Positions 54,442-63,275 of a DNA stretch of 64,000 nucleotides are shown in pieces. The notes under the pieces were generated by a model. It searched no databases. It worked only from the letters and a program-made list of their open reading frames with translations, and had not been told where the DNA came from. This DNA is from Peredibacter starrii. GTDB taxonomy: Bacteria; Bdellovibrionota; Bacteriovoracia; Bacteriovoracales; Bacteriovoracaceae. The translations under genes were made by a program, and so were the position numbers. How positions within the stretch are numbered: the stretch's first letter is position 1; each line of letters opens with the position of its first letter. Location: assembly GCF_034259205.1 (NCBI RefSeq), contig NZ_CP139487.1, positions 2,418,001-2,482,000 on the forward strand, read 5' to 3'.

Positions 54442-56058
54442 ATGCTTAGGGAAAGAAGTCTTAAATTCAAGTTACTCGCCTCATTCGGCACGCTTTCTGT
54501 TTTTGTTCTGCTCTTAACTGGTATCAGCTTGCACTCAATGCAGAAAATCAACACTCAGTATGGCCATATTGTGAACGTGACGATGGGCAACCTTCAGTCA
54601 GTGGGAACAATCAATGCTCTTGTTAACGAAGCAAACCGCCTGAACCTTCGTGTGTTCATGAGCATGCTTCAAAATGATGTTGAATCACTTAAGCGTAATG
54701 CTGGTGAGTATCCAGATCGTAGAGCTGATTTAGAGGAAATCAATAAAAAGTACCGCTCGACTCCATTCGCTGACGGCGAAGAAAAACTTTACGATGCGGT
54801 ATGGAACGCTTGGAAAGCTTACGACAAACATGCCACAGAATTTTTAACTTACTCAATTCCAGGTCTTACCGATCCAGCAGCAAAAGACAAGGCCGCTGAT
54901 ATCATGAACAATAAAATGCGCCACGCTCGCGGTGACATTGAAACAGCTGTTAACAATCTGATTGCATTCCAGGATAAAGACGCTTCAATGCGCGCGACTT
55001 CTGCCACTGAAACATATAAGACATCATTTGGTCTTCTGGTAACAATCGCTCTGTGTATTCTCGGTGGTTCGGTAGTTCTTGGATTCCTAATCTCAAACTA
55101 CATGAACAAAACACTTTCAGGAATTGCTGACAGAATCCGCGGTTCTGCAGATCAGACATCTCTCGCAAGTCACGAGCTGACTTCTGCCTCTTCTACACTT
55201 TCTCAAGGTGCTACAGAGTCTGCCGCATCTCTAGAGGAAACAGTTTCTTCCCTTGAAGAGCTTTCCTCGATGGTAAAACTAAACTCTGATCACGCTAAAG
55301 AGGCCAACACTCTTTCAAGAAAGTCACTTGATTCAGCTGAACACGGTGAAAAAGAAATCAGCACTCTTCTTGCGGCCATGTCGAACATGGAAAAGTCTTC
55401 TAAGAAGATCGAAGAGATCATTAACGTGATCGATGATATCGCTTTCCAGACAAACCTTCTTGCCCTAAACGCAGCAGTGGAAGCAGCTCGTGCCGGTGAA
55501 CAAGGTAAGGGCTTTGCGGTGGTAGCGGACGCAGTAAGAAACCTTGCTCAAAGATCTGCTTCAGCTGCTAAAGACATTAACAATCTGATTAAAGAAAACG
55601 TAGAAATGACTGAAAACGGAGTTCGCATTGCCGGTACATCAGGTTCTACTCTTAAAGAAATCGTTGAATCTGCTAAAAAGGTCGCTGACCTTAACGCAGA
55701 AATCTCTGCCGCTTCTCAAGAACAAGCAAACGGTATTGAGCAAATTTCTAAAGCGATGAACCACTTGGATCAAGCCATTCAAGGTAACGCTTCTTCATCA
55801 GAAGAAGTAGCATCATCAGCTTCAGAAATGTCATCTCAGGCAGACTGTTTGATTGGAATGGTGAAAGAGCTTAAATCGTTTGTTGAAGGTGGAACAGCTC
55901 CATCAGCTCCAACGACAACAACCACTACGAAAACGCCAACGCATAAAACTCCGAAATTCGGTGGCGGTTCTGGTGGTAGCAAAAATCCAAGTAACGTGAT
56001 CCCATTCAATACGGATCCGGGCCATGGTGAATCGATTGGTAAGGCCGAAGGCTTCTAA
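54442..56058 (+). CDS. Methyl-accepting chemotaxis protein
   Basis: A 538-residue chemoreceptor. N-terminal helix (about 11-30), periplasmic four-helix-bundle domain (about 32-190), second helix (about 195-215), and a cytoplasmic signalling hairpin whose tip [24 protein letters not shown] is nearly invariant. A flexible Thr/Pro/Gly-rich tail ends the protein without an obvious CheR pentapeptide. It is a single gene ending at a strong terminator, so ligand and partner Che proteins are not indicated. Confidence 0.93.
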   Translation: MLRERSLKFKLLASFGTLSVFVLLLTGISLHSMQKINTQYGHIVNVTMGNLQSVGTINALVNEANRLNLRVFMSMLQNDVESLKRNAGEYPDRRADLEEINKKYRSTPFADGEEKLYDAVWNAWKAYDKHATEFLTYSIPGLTDPAAKDKAADIMNNKMRHARGDIETAVNNLIAFQDKDASMRATSATETYKTSFGLLVTIALCILGGSVVLGFLISNYMNKTLSGIADRIRGSADQTSLASHELTSASSTLSQGATESAASLEETVSSLEELSSMVKLNSDHAKEANTLSRKSLDSAEHGEKEISTLLAAMSNMEKSSKKIEEIINVIDDIAFQTNLLALNAAVEAARAGEQGKGFAVVADAVRNLAQRSASAAKDINNLIKENVEMTENGVRIAGTSGSTLKEIVESAKKVADLNAEISAASQEQANGIEQISKAMNHLDQAIQGNASSSEEVASSASEMSSQADCLIGMVKELKSFVEGGTAPSAPTTTTTTKTPTHKTPKFGGGSGGSKNPSNVIPFNTDPGHGESIGKAEGF

Positions 56059-56063
56059 AATAA

Positions 56064-56094
56064 AAAGGGACTCGCAAGAGTCCCTTTATTTTTT
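56064..56094. terminator. Bidirectional intrinsic terminator
   Basis: AAAGGGACTC (56064-56073) pairs with GAGTCCCTTT (56078-56087) around a GCAA loop; a T-rich run follows on the plus strand and an A run precedes it for the minus strand. It serves the chemoreceptor gene and the convergent operon at 56099. Confidence 0.93.
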
Positions 56095-56098
56095 CTAA

Positions 56099-56710
56099 TT
56101 AGATGTCTCCTTCAGGAACCGCACATTTCGGAAAATGCCTGCGGATAATTTCTATAATCGTTGTCTGATGTTTCTCTCCACCAGGAAGTTCCGGATCTAA
56201 AATAATCGCCACTAGTTGATTACATCTCGGAACAAATCCCGAACCATCTTTTAAAGCGACGGCAACAAGCTCGTCCACGCGTCTCTGATCGAATGGTCCA
56301 ACACTACCTGTTTCGTAGTAATCATCCAATAATGCCCAAATTGCCAATTGAACATCACCAGCAGTGTAGACTCCGAATCCCCCCGGCGAGGTCTTGCCCA
56401 CTTTATGCTGATTGATGAGCCAATTTACTTCATCCAGATTCTCCGGGCGATCCACTACTCCGGCAGGAATATTCTCTGATAAAGTAGAAAAGAATTTTGC
56501 ATTATAAGTTGTATTGTCCTCAATTCGTTTGGCCCAATCAATGCACCAACCAGGGTAAGAACCTTGCAGAAGACCATCATCTTGAACTGAAATATTAAAA
56601 TAGCTATTGGCACCAGTTAGATGTTGGATCGTCATCGTGCGATCCTGAGCAAAACTAAAAGGTGAAGCAAGGGCAACTAAAAGTCCAAGGCCAAGGTAAA
56701 AGTTTTTCAT
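56099..56710 (-). CDS. Secreted protein with thioester-domain-like motifs
   Basis: A 203-residue exported protein (signal ending FSFA-QD). GWCIDWAKRI (Cys56) and GDVQLAIWALLDD (Gln121) resemble the paired motifs of Cys-Gln thioester domains of bacterial surface adhesins, where these two side chains form a reactive internal bond that attaches to host targets. Between them, VNWLINQ also fits that fold. It lies 9 nt after a transglutaminase-elicitor-like gene in the same operon, behind an AGGAGG site. The thioester assignment is inferred from motifs only. Confidence 0.55.
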   Translation of the reverse strand: MKNFYLGLGLLVALASPFSFAQDRTMTIQHLTGANSYFNISVQDDGLLQGSYPGWCIDWAKRIEDNTTYNAKFFSTLSENIPAGVVDRPENLDEVNWLINQHKVGKTSPGGFGVYTAGDVQLAIWALLDDYYETGSVGPFDQRRVDELVAVALKDGSGFVPRCNQLVAIILDPELPGGEKHQTTIIEIIRRHFPKCAVPEGDI

Positions 56711-56719
56711 ATGGTCCTC

Positions 56720-57850
56720 CTAATATAATTCGTCTTCCATTGCTAATTCATCTGCCAATTCATCTTCAACGCTGACCGGGATTTCCTTCAATAAATTTGG
56801 AAGTTTACTGAAGATACCAGTAAAGGTTCCGACCTTTCGTGAAAGCCATAGGAAGTCTGGTCTCTGAGTTGAAATCCACTCCCCGCCAATGATTTTTCCA
56901 CTTGAATCAAGATCCAGATAATACTCATAAGTACGTGAACGAGTGATTTGTCGACTTGTTCCCAATACTGGCTCCCAAGTGTTTCTGGTCAAAAGAAAAA
57001 CGTAATTCACCACGGTTCGTACACGTACCATGCTCACAGTTCCTGGAGCGGATGTCCTTAGTGGTGGTAGATTTCGGCTTCTCACCGTTGAACGAAAGTC
57101 ATACGCGATGTGGTTCCATACTTCAGAACCGCGATCGATATCAGCAATAAAAGTTGTTCCATCACGGCCAATTTTATTAGCAAGAACCATGTGAAAAGCA
57201 CCTGCATTCATATCGTGCTGACAGCGATCAGATGTACTAGTTGATGAACCGTTACAACGGCTTCCCATTTGACTATGACCATCAGAGAATTTTTTAGCGT
57301 AGTACCAGCTCAAGAGCGCCTTAATATCCGATGAGCCAAATGGAATTTGAATACCATCCGGGTTTGCCAATGTAATTGGCGTAGGTTCATCGTGATTCAT
57401 CGCCGCTCCTGCCCAACCGTCACATATCCCTTCCCATGTTGGGCGATTGGGACTTGCGTAGTTTGAGATCTCTCTTTTTAGAGGATAATCATAACGTCCT
57501 ATATATAGGTCCCACTTCTCGGAAGGTGCGAGTGTTCTTAACTGTGCTTGAGTCATCTGAGAGGCCTGGGCCTGCGTAGGAGACACAGTATTGAAGCCAG
57601 AAGGTCGGGCCGCATTCCAGCGATAATTGATCCCACCTTTATAGCGGGCCCAATAGTCACTCGACCAATACTTTTGTTTGTCAGCAACTCTTCCAGATAA
57701 AGGAAGTGCGGAAAATTCGTAATTAAAATTTGTACTCATGATGACTGGATTTGAAATCCTCTGCCAAGCTCGATCGATTTCGATATTGGGAGAGGCCCAA
57801 GCTCCTTGAGCTAAAGCGAGACCTAATAATGCGTATGAGAGTTTCTTCAC
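56720..57850 (-). CDS. Secreted transglutaminase-elicitor-like protein, second paralogue
   Basis: A 376-residue exported protein (signal ending AWA-SP), clear paralogue of the product at 16089. It shows KYWSSDYWARYKGGINYRW, WEGICDGWAGAAMNHDEP (candidate nucleophile Cys143), SSDIKALLSWYYAKK, AGAFHMVLANKIG (His220), FIADIDRGSEVWNH (Asp237) and WISTQRPDFLW. In place of CHGW it has CDGW. The family (Phytophthora GP42 type) crosslinks Gln and Lys. It is co-transcribed with the thioester-domain-like protein, suggesting extracellular covalent attachment chemistry; this is inference. Confidence 0.75.
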   Translation of the reverse strand: MKKLSYALLGLALAQGAWASPNIEIDRAWQRISNPVIMSTNFNYEFSALPLSGRVADKQKYWSSDYWARYKGGINYRWNAARPSGFNTVSPTQAQASQMTQAQLRTLAPSEKWDLYIGRYDYPLKREISNYASPNRPTWEGICDGWAGAAMNHDEPTPITLANPDGIQIPFGSSDIKALLSWYYAKKFSDGHSQMGSRCNGSSTSTSDRCQHDMNAGAFHMVLANKIGRDGTTFIADIDRGSEVWNHIAYDFRSTVRSRNLPPLRTSAPGTVSMVRVRTVVNYVFLLTRNTWEPVLGTSRQITRSRTYEYYLDLDSSGKIIGGEWISTQRPDFLWLSRKVGTFTGIFSKLPNLLKEIPVSVEDELADELAMEDELY

Positions 57851-57967
57851 AAAATGCCTCCTGGTTCATTATGAACTACCAAGAAGGTAAGTAAGACTTT
57901 CAGCAGTTGAATAGTCAGGGGAAGTCAAAGCTTCTATTTAAAATTAAAACCGACTAAAATAATGTTT

Positions 57968-58783
57968 ATGAAAATTGAAAACGAAAAATGGAAAGTTAAT
58001 GGAATCGAGCTCAACGTAGCACAATATGGTCCCAAGGATGGGCCACCCGTTATATTACTGCACGGATTCCCGGAAAACTCTAAGGCCATCATTGAGGCTT
58101 TCAAAGACCTTGCAGAAAAAAGTCTACATATCATTGCTCCTGATCAAAGAGGATATGGCGTTTCAGATAAGCCTAAAGAAATTAAAAACTATTCATTAGA
58201 AATCCTCACGAAAGACATGGAAGAACTTATTCAAAATATGGGTCTAAAAGATGTCACATTAGTGGGACATGATTGGGGAGGAATGGTCGCCTGGTTTCTC
58301 ACGAACAGAAGACCCGATCTCGTGAAGAAATTAATCGTAATCAACTCACCCCACTATGAAATTTTTAAAAGAAATTTTCTGATGAATCCTGTGCAGCTCC
58401 TTAAGAGCTCATACATCTTTCTCTTTCTTATCCCTAAGCTTCCGGAAATTGTTTTAAACTGGGACAACTTTGCAGTCTTCAAATTCTTCCTTCACCGTAG
58501 TGCGCATCCTAAAACAGATCAATTGCAAGAGGCCTGGAAACAAGAAGGCGCCATCACAAGTATGCTCAATTGGTACCGCGCCATGATTTATAATCTTAGA
58601 CTCCCCTCTAGAAATATTCAGGTTCCAACACTCCTCGTCTGGGGTGAAGATGATGTATTTTTGCAAAAGGAAATGGCCCTTCAGAGTCTTCACTACTGCA
58701 ATGACGGTAAGGTGAAGTTCATAAAGAATGCGGGTCATTGGGTCCATCATCAAAGAATTGAGGAAATCATAGGAGAACTATGA
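57968..58783 (+). CDS. Alpha/beta hydrolase, epoxide hydrolase-like
   Basis: A 271-residue hydrolase. HGFPENS is the oxyanion loop, GHDWGGMVAW contains the nucleophilic Asp characteristic of epoxide hydrolases and haloalkane dehalogenases, WGEDDVFL holds the acid and NAGHWVHHQ the His. The ATG at 57968 lies 7 nt after TAAAAT without a Shine-Dalgarno, a leaderless candidate; an ATG 6 nt upstream is also in frame. It overlaps the SDR gene by 4 nt. Confidence 0.87.
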   Translation: MKIENEKWKVNGIELNVAQYGPKDGPPVILLHGFPENSKAIIEAFKDLAEKSLHIIAPDQRGYGVSDKPKEIKNYSLEILTKDMEELIQNMGLKDVTLVGHDWGGMVAWFLTNRRPDLVKKLIVINSPHYEIFKRNFLMNPVQLLKSSYIFLFLIPKLPEIVLNWDNFAVFKFFLHRSAHPKTDQLQEAWKQEGAITSMLNWYRAMIYNLRLPSRNIQVPTLLVWGEDDVFLQKEMALQSLHYCNDGKVKFIKNAGHWVHHQRIEEIIGEL

Positions 58784-59475
58784 AAAAGTCGGCCCTGATC
58801 ACTGGCGCCAACGGTCTTATTGGAACAGAACTTAGCTTAAAATACCTCTCGAAAGGTTACGTTGTTTATGGCGTAGACCTAAGGCCAAATCGAAAAATTG
58901 ATCATGAGAATTTTGTTTTTCTAAAATGTGATCTCAGTAGTGAAGATTCCATCATTGAGGCCATTTCAAATGTTCAAAAACTTCACGTCCTGATTAACAA
59001 TGCCGCAGACACTTCACTTACCTTTAAAAAATTTGAAGAAGTTTCATTAGAAGACTGGAACCATGGAATTGCCGTTAATTTAACAAGTTGCTTTTTGATG
59101 GCGAAATATGCTCTTCCTTTTTTGAAAGAAACAAAAGGTTCCATTATCAATATCTCTTCCACCCGTCATCTGATGTCAGAACCAAATACTGTCATCTACT
59201 CTGCCAGCAAAGGTGGCATACTTTCTCTTACGCATTCTCTTGCTATGACATTAGGAGAATCAGTTCGAGTAAATTGCATCAGTCCAGGATGGATCGCAGA
59301 CCCAAATGAGAAACTCTCCGACAAAGATCATAAGCAACACCCAGTCGGCAGAGTGGGAGTTCCAAGTGATATTGCGGAACTTGCGTTCTATCTTAGTTCA
59401 GAGGCCGCTAGCTTTATTACTGGTCAGGATTTTATAGTTGACGGTGGAATGACGAAGAAAATGATTTACGTCTAG
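58780..59475 (+). CDS. Short-chain dehydrogenase/reductase
   Basis: A 231-residue SDR. TGANGLIGTE is the cofactor-binding Gly-rich motif, NNAAD the NNAG-like motif, NISSTRH carries the catalytic Ser, and YSASKGG the Tyr-x3-Lys pair. It ends with the usual ITGQDFIVDGGM. It is translationally coupled to the epoxide hydrolase-like gene; together they could open an epoxide and then oxidise the alcohol (inference). Confidence 0.93.
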   Translation: MKKSALITGANGLIGTELSLKYLSKGYVVYGVDLRPNRKIDHENFVFLKCDLSSEDSIIEAISNVQKLHVLINNAADTSLTFKKFEEVSLEDWNHGIAVNLTSCFLMAKYALPFLKETKGSIINISSTRHLMSEPNTVIYSASKGGILSLTHSLAMTLGESVRVNCISPGWIADPNEKLSDKDHKQHPVGRVGVPSDIAELAFYLSSEAASFITGQDFIVDGGMTKKMIYV

Positions 59476-59544
59476 AATCCTGCGATGTTCTTCAGTTTCG
59501 GCCACTCCCGCTTCATGAAATAATAATCATGAATGGAGGTACAT

Positions 59545-59685
59545 ATGGCACGTTTAACTACTTCAACTGGCTCTCGAGGAGAATCTGCTACGGCCCGAAA
59601 CAAATCAGGAAATCATCAGGGTAACAGAAGTGGTGCTGTAAGTGGGACTGGCGTTCGCTCATCACGGACCCCAAAACATAAATAG
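59545..59685 (+). CDS. Small basic protein, 46 residues
   Basis: A 46-codon frame, MARLTTSTGSRGESATARNK and so on, ending RTPKHK, very rich in Ser, Gly, Arg and Thr with no hydrophobic segment. A strong GGAGGT ribosome binding site sits 4 nt before the ATG. A 7-bp inverted repeat (TTCATGA, 59512-59518; TCATGAA, 59527-59533) lies directly upstream. It could be a nucleic-acid-binding or spore-like small protein; no family recognised. The strong initiation signal is the main evidence. Confidence 0.6.
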   Translation: MARLTTSTGSRGESATARNKSGNHQGNRSGAVSGTGVRSSRTPKHK

Positions 59686-59687
59686 GA

Positions 59688-60755
59688 TTAAAATAAATCC
59701 AATTGTCCTGGAACTGTCACTTTTCTAAAATGTTCAGTCGATAGTTCCAGCCTTTTTTTATTGAGGCCCTCTTTATTTGTGTAAAGATGAAACATGGCCC
59801 TAATATGTTCTGCATACTTTCCCTCACCTCTCATACGTGTACCGAAATCGGAATTATTCAGCTTCCCACCACGAATCTCTTTGATGCGGTTGAGAACTCT
59901 TTCTTTGCGATCCGGAAAGTGTTGTTCAAGCCACTGAATAAAAAGATCATCTAATACATACGGAAGTCTTAAAGGAACCATTCCTGCAAAACTTGCGCCA
60001 GCATTGCTAACGGCCTTCAAGATATTAGGCAACTCGTGATCAGTTAAACCGGGAACAATGGGAGCGACCATACTTCCTACCGGTATGCCGGCCTTCGCTA
60101 ATTCTTCAATTGCCCTTAGTCTTGAAACTGGGTGAGAAGTACGAGGTTCCATGACCTCCGCGACCTTTGGATTTAGTGTTGTTACTGAAATGAAAACACC
60201 AACACCATTAATCTCGGCCATGTTTTTAAGAATATCAATGTCTCTCGTTACAAGATGGTTCTTTGTAATGATGGTAAAAGGATTTCGAAACTCTCTCATG
60301 ACATCCAGACATTTTCTTGTGATCTCTAATTTTCTCTCAATAGGCTGATAGCAATCAGTCACTCCGCTGAAGTTAACGACCTCCGGTTTCCAGGATCGTG
60401 ACGACAATTTGTTTCTTAAAAGTTCAGGGGCATTGTGCTTAACCAGAATTTTAGTTTCAAAATCCATTCCGGCAGAAAGTCCAAGGTATTCATGCGTTGG
60501 TCTAGCGAAGCAATAAACGCATCCGTGCTCACAACCTCTATAAGGATTCACACTAAAGTCAAAGCCCACATCAGGACTATCATTTTGAGTGAGGATACTC
60601 TTGGACGGGTCAGCAATAAACTGGGTGCGATAAAGTGGCATTTCATCCTCAGGAGAATGTTGAACATAATCTCCCTCTTCAATCGCCACATGTTCAAATC
60701 GATTGAGAGGATTTAATGCAGTCCCGCGCCCTTTTACTTTTTCCGGTCTTTCCAT
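59688..60755 (-). CDS. PA0069-family radical SAM protein
   Basis: A 355-residue radical SAM protein. RGCEHGCVYCFARPTHEY holds the CxxxCxxC cluster motif, and SVNPYRG, SGVTDCYQPIERK and ITKNHLVTRDIDIL are typical of the PA0069/spore-photoproduct-lyase-like family. Function is not established in the family; DNA or nucleotide repair has been proposed for relatives. The start is taken at MERPEK; a TATGGT box lies 7 nt upstream. It is convergent with the small basic protein gene. Confidence 0.88.
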   Translation of the reverse strand: MERPEKVKGRGTALNPLNRFEHVAIEEGDYVQHSPEDEMPLYRTQFIADPSKSILTQNDSPDVGFDFSVNPYRGCEHGCVYCFARPTHEYLGLSAGMDFETKILVKHNAPELLRNKLSSRSWKPEVVNFSGVTDCYQPIERKLEITRKCLDVMREFRNPFTIITKNHLVTRDIDILKNMAEINGVGVFISVTTLNPKVAEVMEPRTSHPVSRLRAIEELAKAGIPVGSMVAPIVPGLTDHELPNILKAVSNAGASFAGMVPLRLPYVLDDLFIQWLEQHFPDRKERVLNRIKEIRGGKLNNSDFGTRMRGEGKYAEHIRAMFHLYTNKEGLNKKRLELSTEHFRKVTVPGQLDLF

Positions 60756-60847
60756 GAAAATAACCATAGCACATGTTTCCGTATTTTTTCCGTATTTTCT
60801 TATTGCCTTTGAATTTAGTTTGCTTAGAATAAAAACAGGAGAATTTT

Positions 60848-61255
60848 ATGAGTATGACAAAATATGAAGGAAGCTGCCACTGTGGGAAAGTTCGATTTGA
60901 AGTTGATCTAGATCTCGAAAAGGGGTCAGGAAAATGTAATTGTTCATTTTGCGGTAAAGTCCGAAACTGGAGTGCGGCCGTAAAACCTGAGGCCTTCAAA
61001 CTCTTAACAAGTGAACAAGACCTAGGGCTCTATCAGTTCAACACCAAGGCCAACAGTCATGCTTTTTGCAAGAATTGTGGCGTTCGTACTCATACTAAAG
61101 GTTACGTAGAACAAATCGGTGGGCACTTTGTAAGTGTTGCCCTTTGTACTATCGATAACATTTCGCCAGAGGAATTAAGCAAAGTTCCAGTCCAATACAT
61201 GGATGGGCTCCACAACAACTGGTTTAATCCACCAAAAGAAACAAACTATCTTTAA
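60848..61255 (+). CDS. GFA/CENP-V-domain zinc protein
   Basis: A 135-residue protein of the Gfa family. Zinc ligands are visible: [15 protein letters not shown] and CKNCGVRTH. Family members include glutathione-dependent formaldehyde-activating enzyme, though many have other or unknown roles. A GGAG site precedes the ATG. With frmA and fghA in the same window, a link to formaldehyde handling is possible but unproven. Confidence 0.88.
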   Translation: MSMTKYEGSCHCGKVRFEVDLDLEKGSGKCNCSFCGKVRNWSAAVKPEAFKLLTSEQDLGLYQFNTKANSHAFCKNCGVRTHTKGYVEQIGGHFVSVALCTIDNISPEELSKVPVQYMDGLHNNWFNPPKETNYL

Positions 61256-61773
61256 TTGAATTTAATTAGACCGCAGGCAATTCTGGCACCGGAGTCTCCT
61301 GCTGGTTGGGATTTAAAGTCATCTGCTTTGGCATGAATAACGACGGATTTTCCAGCAAACTCCTTCAAGTCCTTGGCCTCGTCCTTTTTTAAAATCATCT
61401 CCATATGTGCCTCGCCTTTAGCGTTGGCAACGAGATTACCCATGTCACCCATATGACTTTTTTCACTCTTCGGAGAACCGTGCTGCATATTCGTAGGATT
61501 GAAGTGATCACCAGCACTTTTATAATCTGGTCCTTCGCACTTTCCTACTTTATGAACGTGGAATCCGTGAGTGCTATTTGGAGTCAATCCTGTAGCATCG
61601 GCCGTGATCTTAAGACCTTCAGGTACTGTCTGGAAAATGACTTCGGCTTTTAAGTCCTTCTTCGTAGCAGATGTGAGATCAGCTTCAGCGATATTTTGAG
61701 GGGCCTTTGCAGCGATGGCCACATTGATGACAAGTGCAGAAATCAGAAGCAGACGGATGTTGGTGTTCCTCAT
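61252..61773 (-). CDS. sodC: Copper/zinc superoxide dismutase
   Basis: A 173-residue exported SOD (signal ending AIA-AK). Copper and zinc ligands appear in [18 protein letters not shown], the short His-containing loop, MGDMGN (Asp) and [10 protein letters not shown], with DSGARIACG at the end completing the disulfide and active-site Arg. It converts superoxide in the periplasm. GGAGA precedes the ATG at 61773. A strong hairpin with a T tract lies in its leader. Confidence 0.93.
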   Translation of the reverse strand: MRNTNIRLLLISALVINVAIAAKAPQNIAEADLTSATKKDLKAEVIFQTVPEGLKITADATGLTPNSTHGFHVHKVGKCEGPDYKSAGDHFNPTNMQHGSPKSEKSHMGDMGNLVANAKGEAHMEMILKKDEAKDLKEFAGKSVVIHAKADDFKSQPAGDSGARIACGLIKFN

Positions 61774-61791
61774 AAACTCTCCTCTTGAAAT

Positions 61792-61821
61792 AAAAATGGC
61801 CATCCTAAGATGACCATTTTT
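61792..61821 (-). promoter_or_regulatory. Terminator-like hairpin in the sodC leader
   Basis: AAAAATGG-C-CATC (from 61792) pairs with GATG-A-CCATTTTT (to 61821): 12 pairs with one mismatch and a CTAA loop. On the minus strand it is followed by TTTTTATTTC and then the sodC ribosome binding site. It could be an attenuator or simply block upstream transcription. Confidence 0.55.
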
Positions 61822-61937
61822 CATCTAGCGCGATTAGTAAGGCTTCCGCCATCCTTTTCGGCCAGATTGGATTCAAGTTTATGCTTTGGTGTTTTTCCGG
61901 ACAAGCCGAGGTGTTTCTAGACTGGATCCGTTTTGAC

Positions 61938-61968
61938 AAAAAAAAGGGCAGCTCAAGGCCGCCCTTTT
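61938..61968 (-). terminator. Intrinsic terminator of the acid phosphatase gene
   Basis: On the minus strand, AAAAGGGC (61968-61961) pairs with GCCCTTTT (61949-61942) over an 11-nt loop and is followed by a run of Ts (to 61938). It lies 9 bp after the phosphatase stop codon. Confidence 0.85.
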
Positions 61969-61977
61969 CAGTGAGAA

Positions 61978-62625
61978 TTAATCTCTTCTATTTCTTCTTT
62001 GATTATCGCGAATCATTTTATCAGCAAGGTGATCACCAAGCTTGATACCGGCCAATACATCTGACGGATAATGTACACCACCGATGACACGGTTAAGAGC
62101 GGCCTGATTTCCGGCCTTGATGAATGCAGCCGCGCGCTTTGGAAATTTATTAGCAAGTAGACGAGCAAAGACTCGAGCTACAGTTGCGTGACCACTTGGA
62201 TATGATTCCGAAGTTTCTTTTGAGATACAAGGTTTAAGATCTCTGTGGCTGTCGTAAGGACGTGGACGGCCATAAAGTTTTTTTGCAAGGTACGCGTTCC
62301 CGCCTGCTTCACCATATTGCTTAAGGAAATCAATCGACAGTTCTTCAACTTCAGCGCGAGTTAAAAGATGGCCGAAAAGAGAGCCTAGAGTTGCAGACTC
62401 TTGTTGGGCCGCTAGCTGACAATCTTTCTTTGTACGATTCTCTTGATACTTTCTGAGGATCTCTAGGTCTTCGCCTTCAGCAACTGATCCTGGAGCTGGA
62501 AATGAGCCAAGGACTCTATCAATTTCAAATGGTGATAAAATGATTAAATCTTTTTCGTTACCTGTCTGAGCTGTTGCTGCAACCGTGAAAACAACACCCA
62601 GAATTAATGACAATGCGTACTTCAT
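61978..62625 (-). CDS. Class A acid phosphatase (PAP2 superfamily), periplasmic
   Basis: A 215-residue exported enzyme (signal ending ATA-QT). The three phosphatase motifs are KKLYGRPRP, SYPSGHATV and NRVIGGVHYPSD, matching KxxxxxxRP, PSGH and SRxxxxxHxxxD with Asn for Ser in the last. The family hydrolyses phosphomonoesters in the periplasm (PhoC type). It is a single gene with its own terminator. Confidence 0.9.
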   Translation of the reverse strand: MKYALSLILGVVFTVAATAQTGNEKDLIILSPFEIDRVLGSFPAPGSVAEGEDLEILRKYQENRTKKDCQLAAQQESATLGSLFGHLLTRAEVEELSIDFLKQYGEAGGNAYLAKKLYGRPRPYDSHRDLKPCISKETSESYPSGHATVARVFARLLANKFPKRAAAFIKAGNQAALNRVIGGVHYPSDVLAGIKLGDHLADKMIRDNQRRNRRD

Positions 62626-62721
62626 TTACGTCTCCTTGAATGGGAGACTTAGTTTGAAATACCAAACCCAATGTATCAAGTATAAAGTGAAGAAAAACCT
62701 TACATTACCTAATTGTAATGA

Positions 62722-63204
62722 TTAATCATTCACATGATTTAGGATGGCTTCTAGCACCCGCGGCATGAGCTCGCGCAGTGCTTCAACTTCTTGTTTATTA
62801 AAATCTTTTAATATACTGGCCTCGAGTTTTTTGTGCTGCTCCAGGATCTTTTTCTGCAGAGTTCGGCCTTTGGTCGTAAGCGTTAAAATCTTCGCGCGTC
62901 TATCATTAGGATCGGTTTTCCGTTGAACCAGGCCCTGTTCTTCAAGACCATCAATGAACTTCACCATACTGGCCTTATCGATGTTCATCTCCTGACCTAA
63001 CTGCAATTGATTGTAATCACCAACACCTGCAAGGATGTGAAGAATGCCTGATTGAGGAGCAGACAATTTATGTTTGGCCAATGTGATTTCTAAAATCGAA
63101 CGAAGAATCGTACCTGATTTTGAAATTGAGTAACACAACCTTTGTCTAAACAAAGGATGAACAGTTTTAGGAACAGTATCCGGAATTAAAATATTTTTAA
63201 CCAT
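62722..63204 (-). CDS. MarR-family transcriptional regulator
   Basis: A 160-residue MarR regulator with winged-helix segments SAPQSGILHILAG, NQLQLGQEMNIDKASMVKFIDGLEEQGLVQR and the wing TDPNDRRAKILTLTTKG, the family hallmark DxRxxxxxLT. It diverges from a TolC-family gene across 71 bp containing a palindrome, the classical arrangement for repression of an efflux operon. Confidence 0.93.
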   Translation of the reverse strand: MVKNILIPDTVPKTVHPLFRQRLCYSISKSGTILRSILEITLAKHKLSAPQSGILHILAGVGDYNQLQLGQEMNIDKASMVKFIDGLEEQGLVQRKTDPNDRRAKILTLTTKGRTLQKKILEQHKKLEASILKDFNKQEVEALRELMPRVLEAILNHVND

Positions 63205-63223
63205 GAATAGATCGTACTACAAA

Positions 63224-63242
63224 TAGTTTGTGGTGCAAACTA
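63224..63242. promoter_or_regulatory. MarR-type operator palindrome
   Basis: TAGTTTG (63224-63230) and CAAACTA (63236-63242) separated by 5 bp, between the divergent marR and tolC-like genes. Size and symmetry suit a MarR dimer. Confidence 0.65.
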
Positions 63243-63275
63243 AATTGTGATACTGTGCCGCCAATCGAGGTCAAT

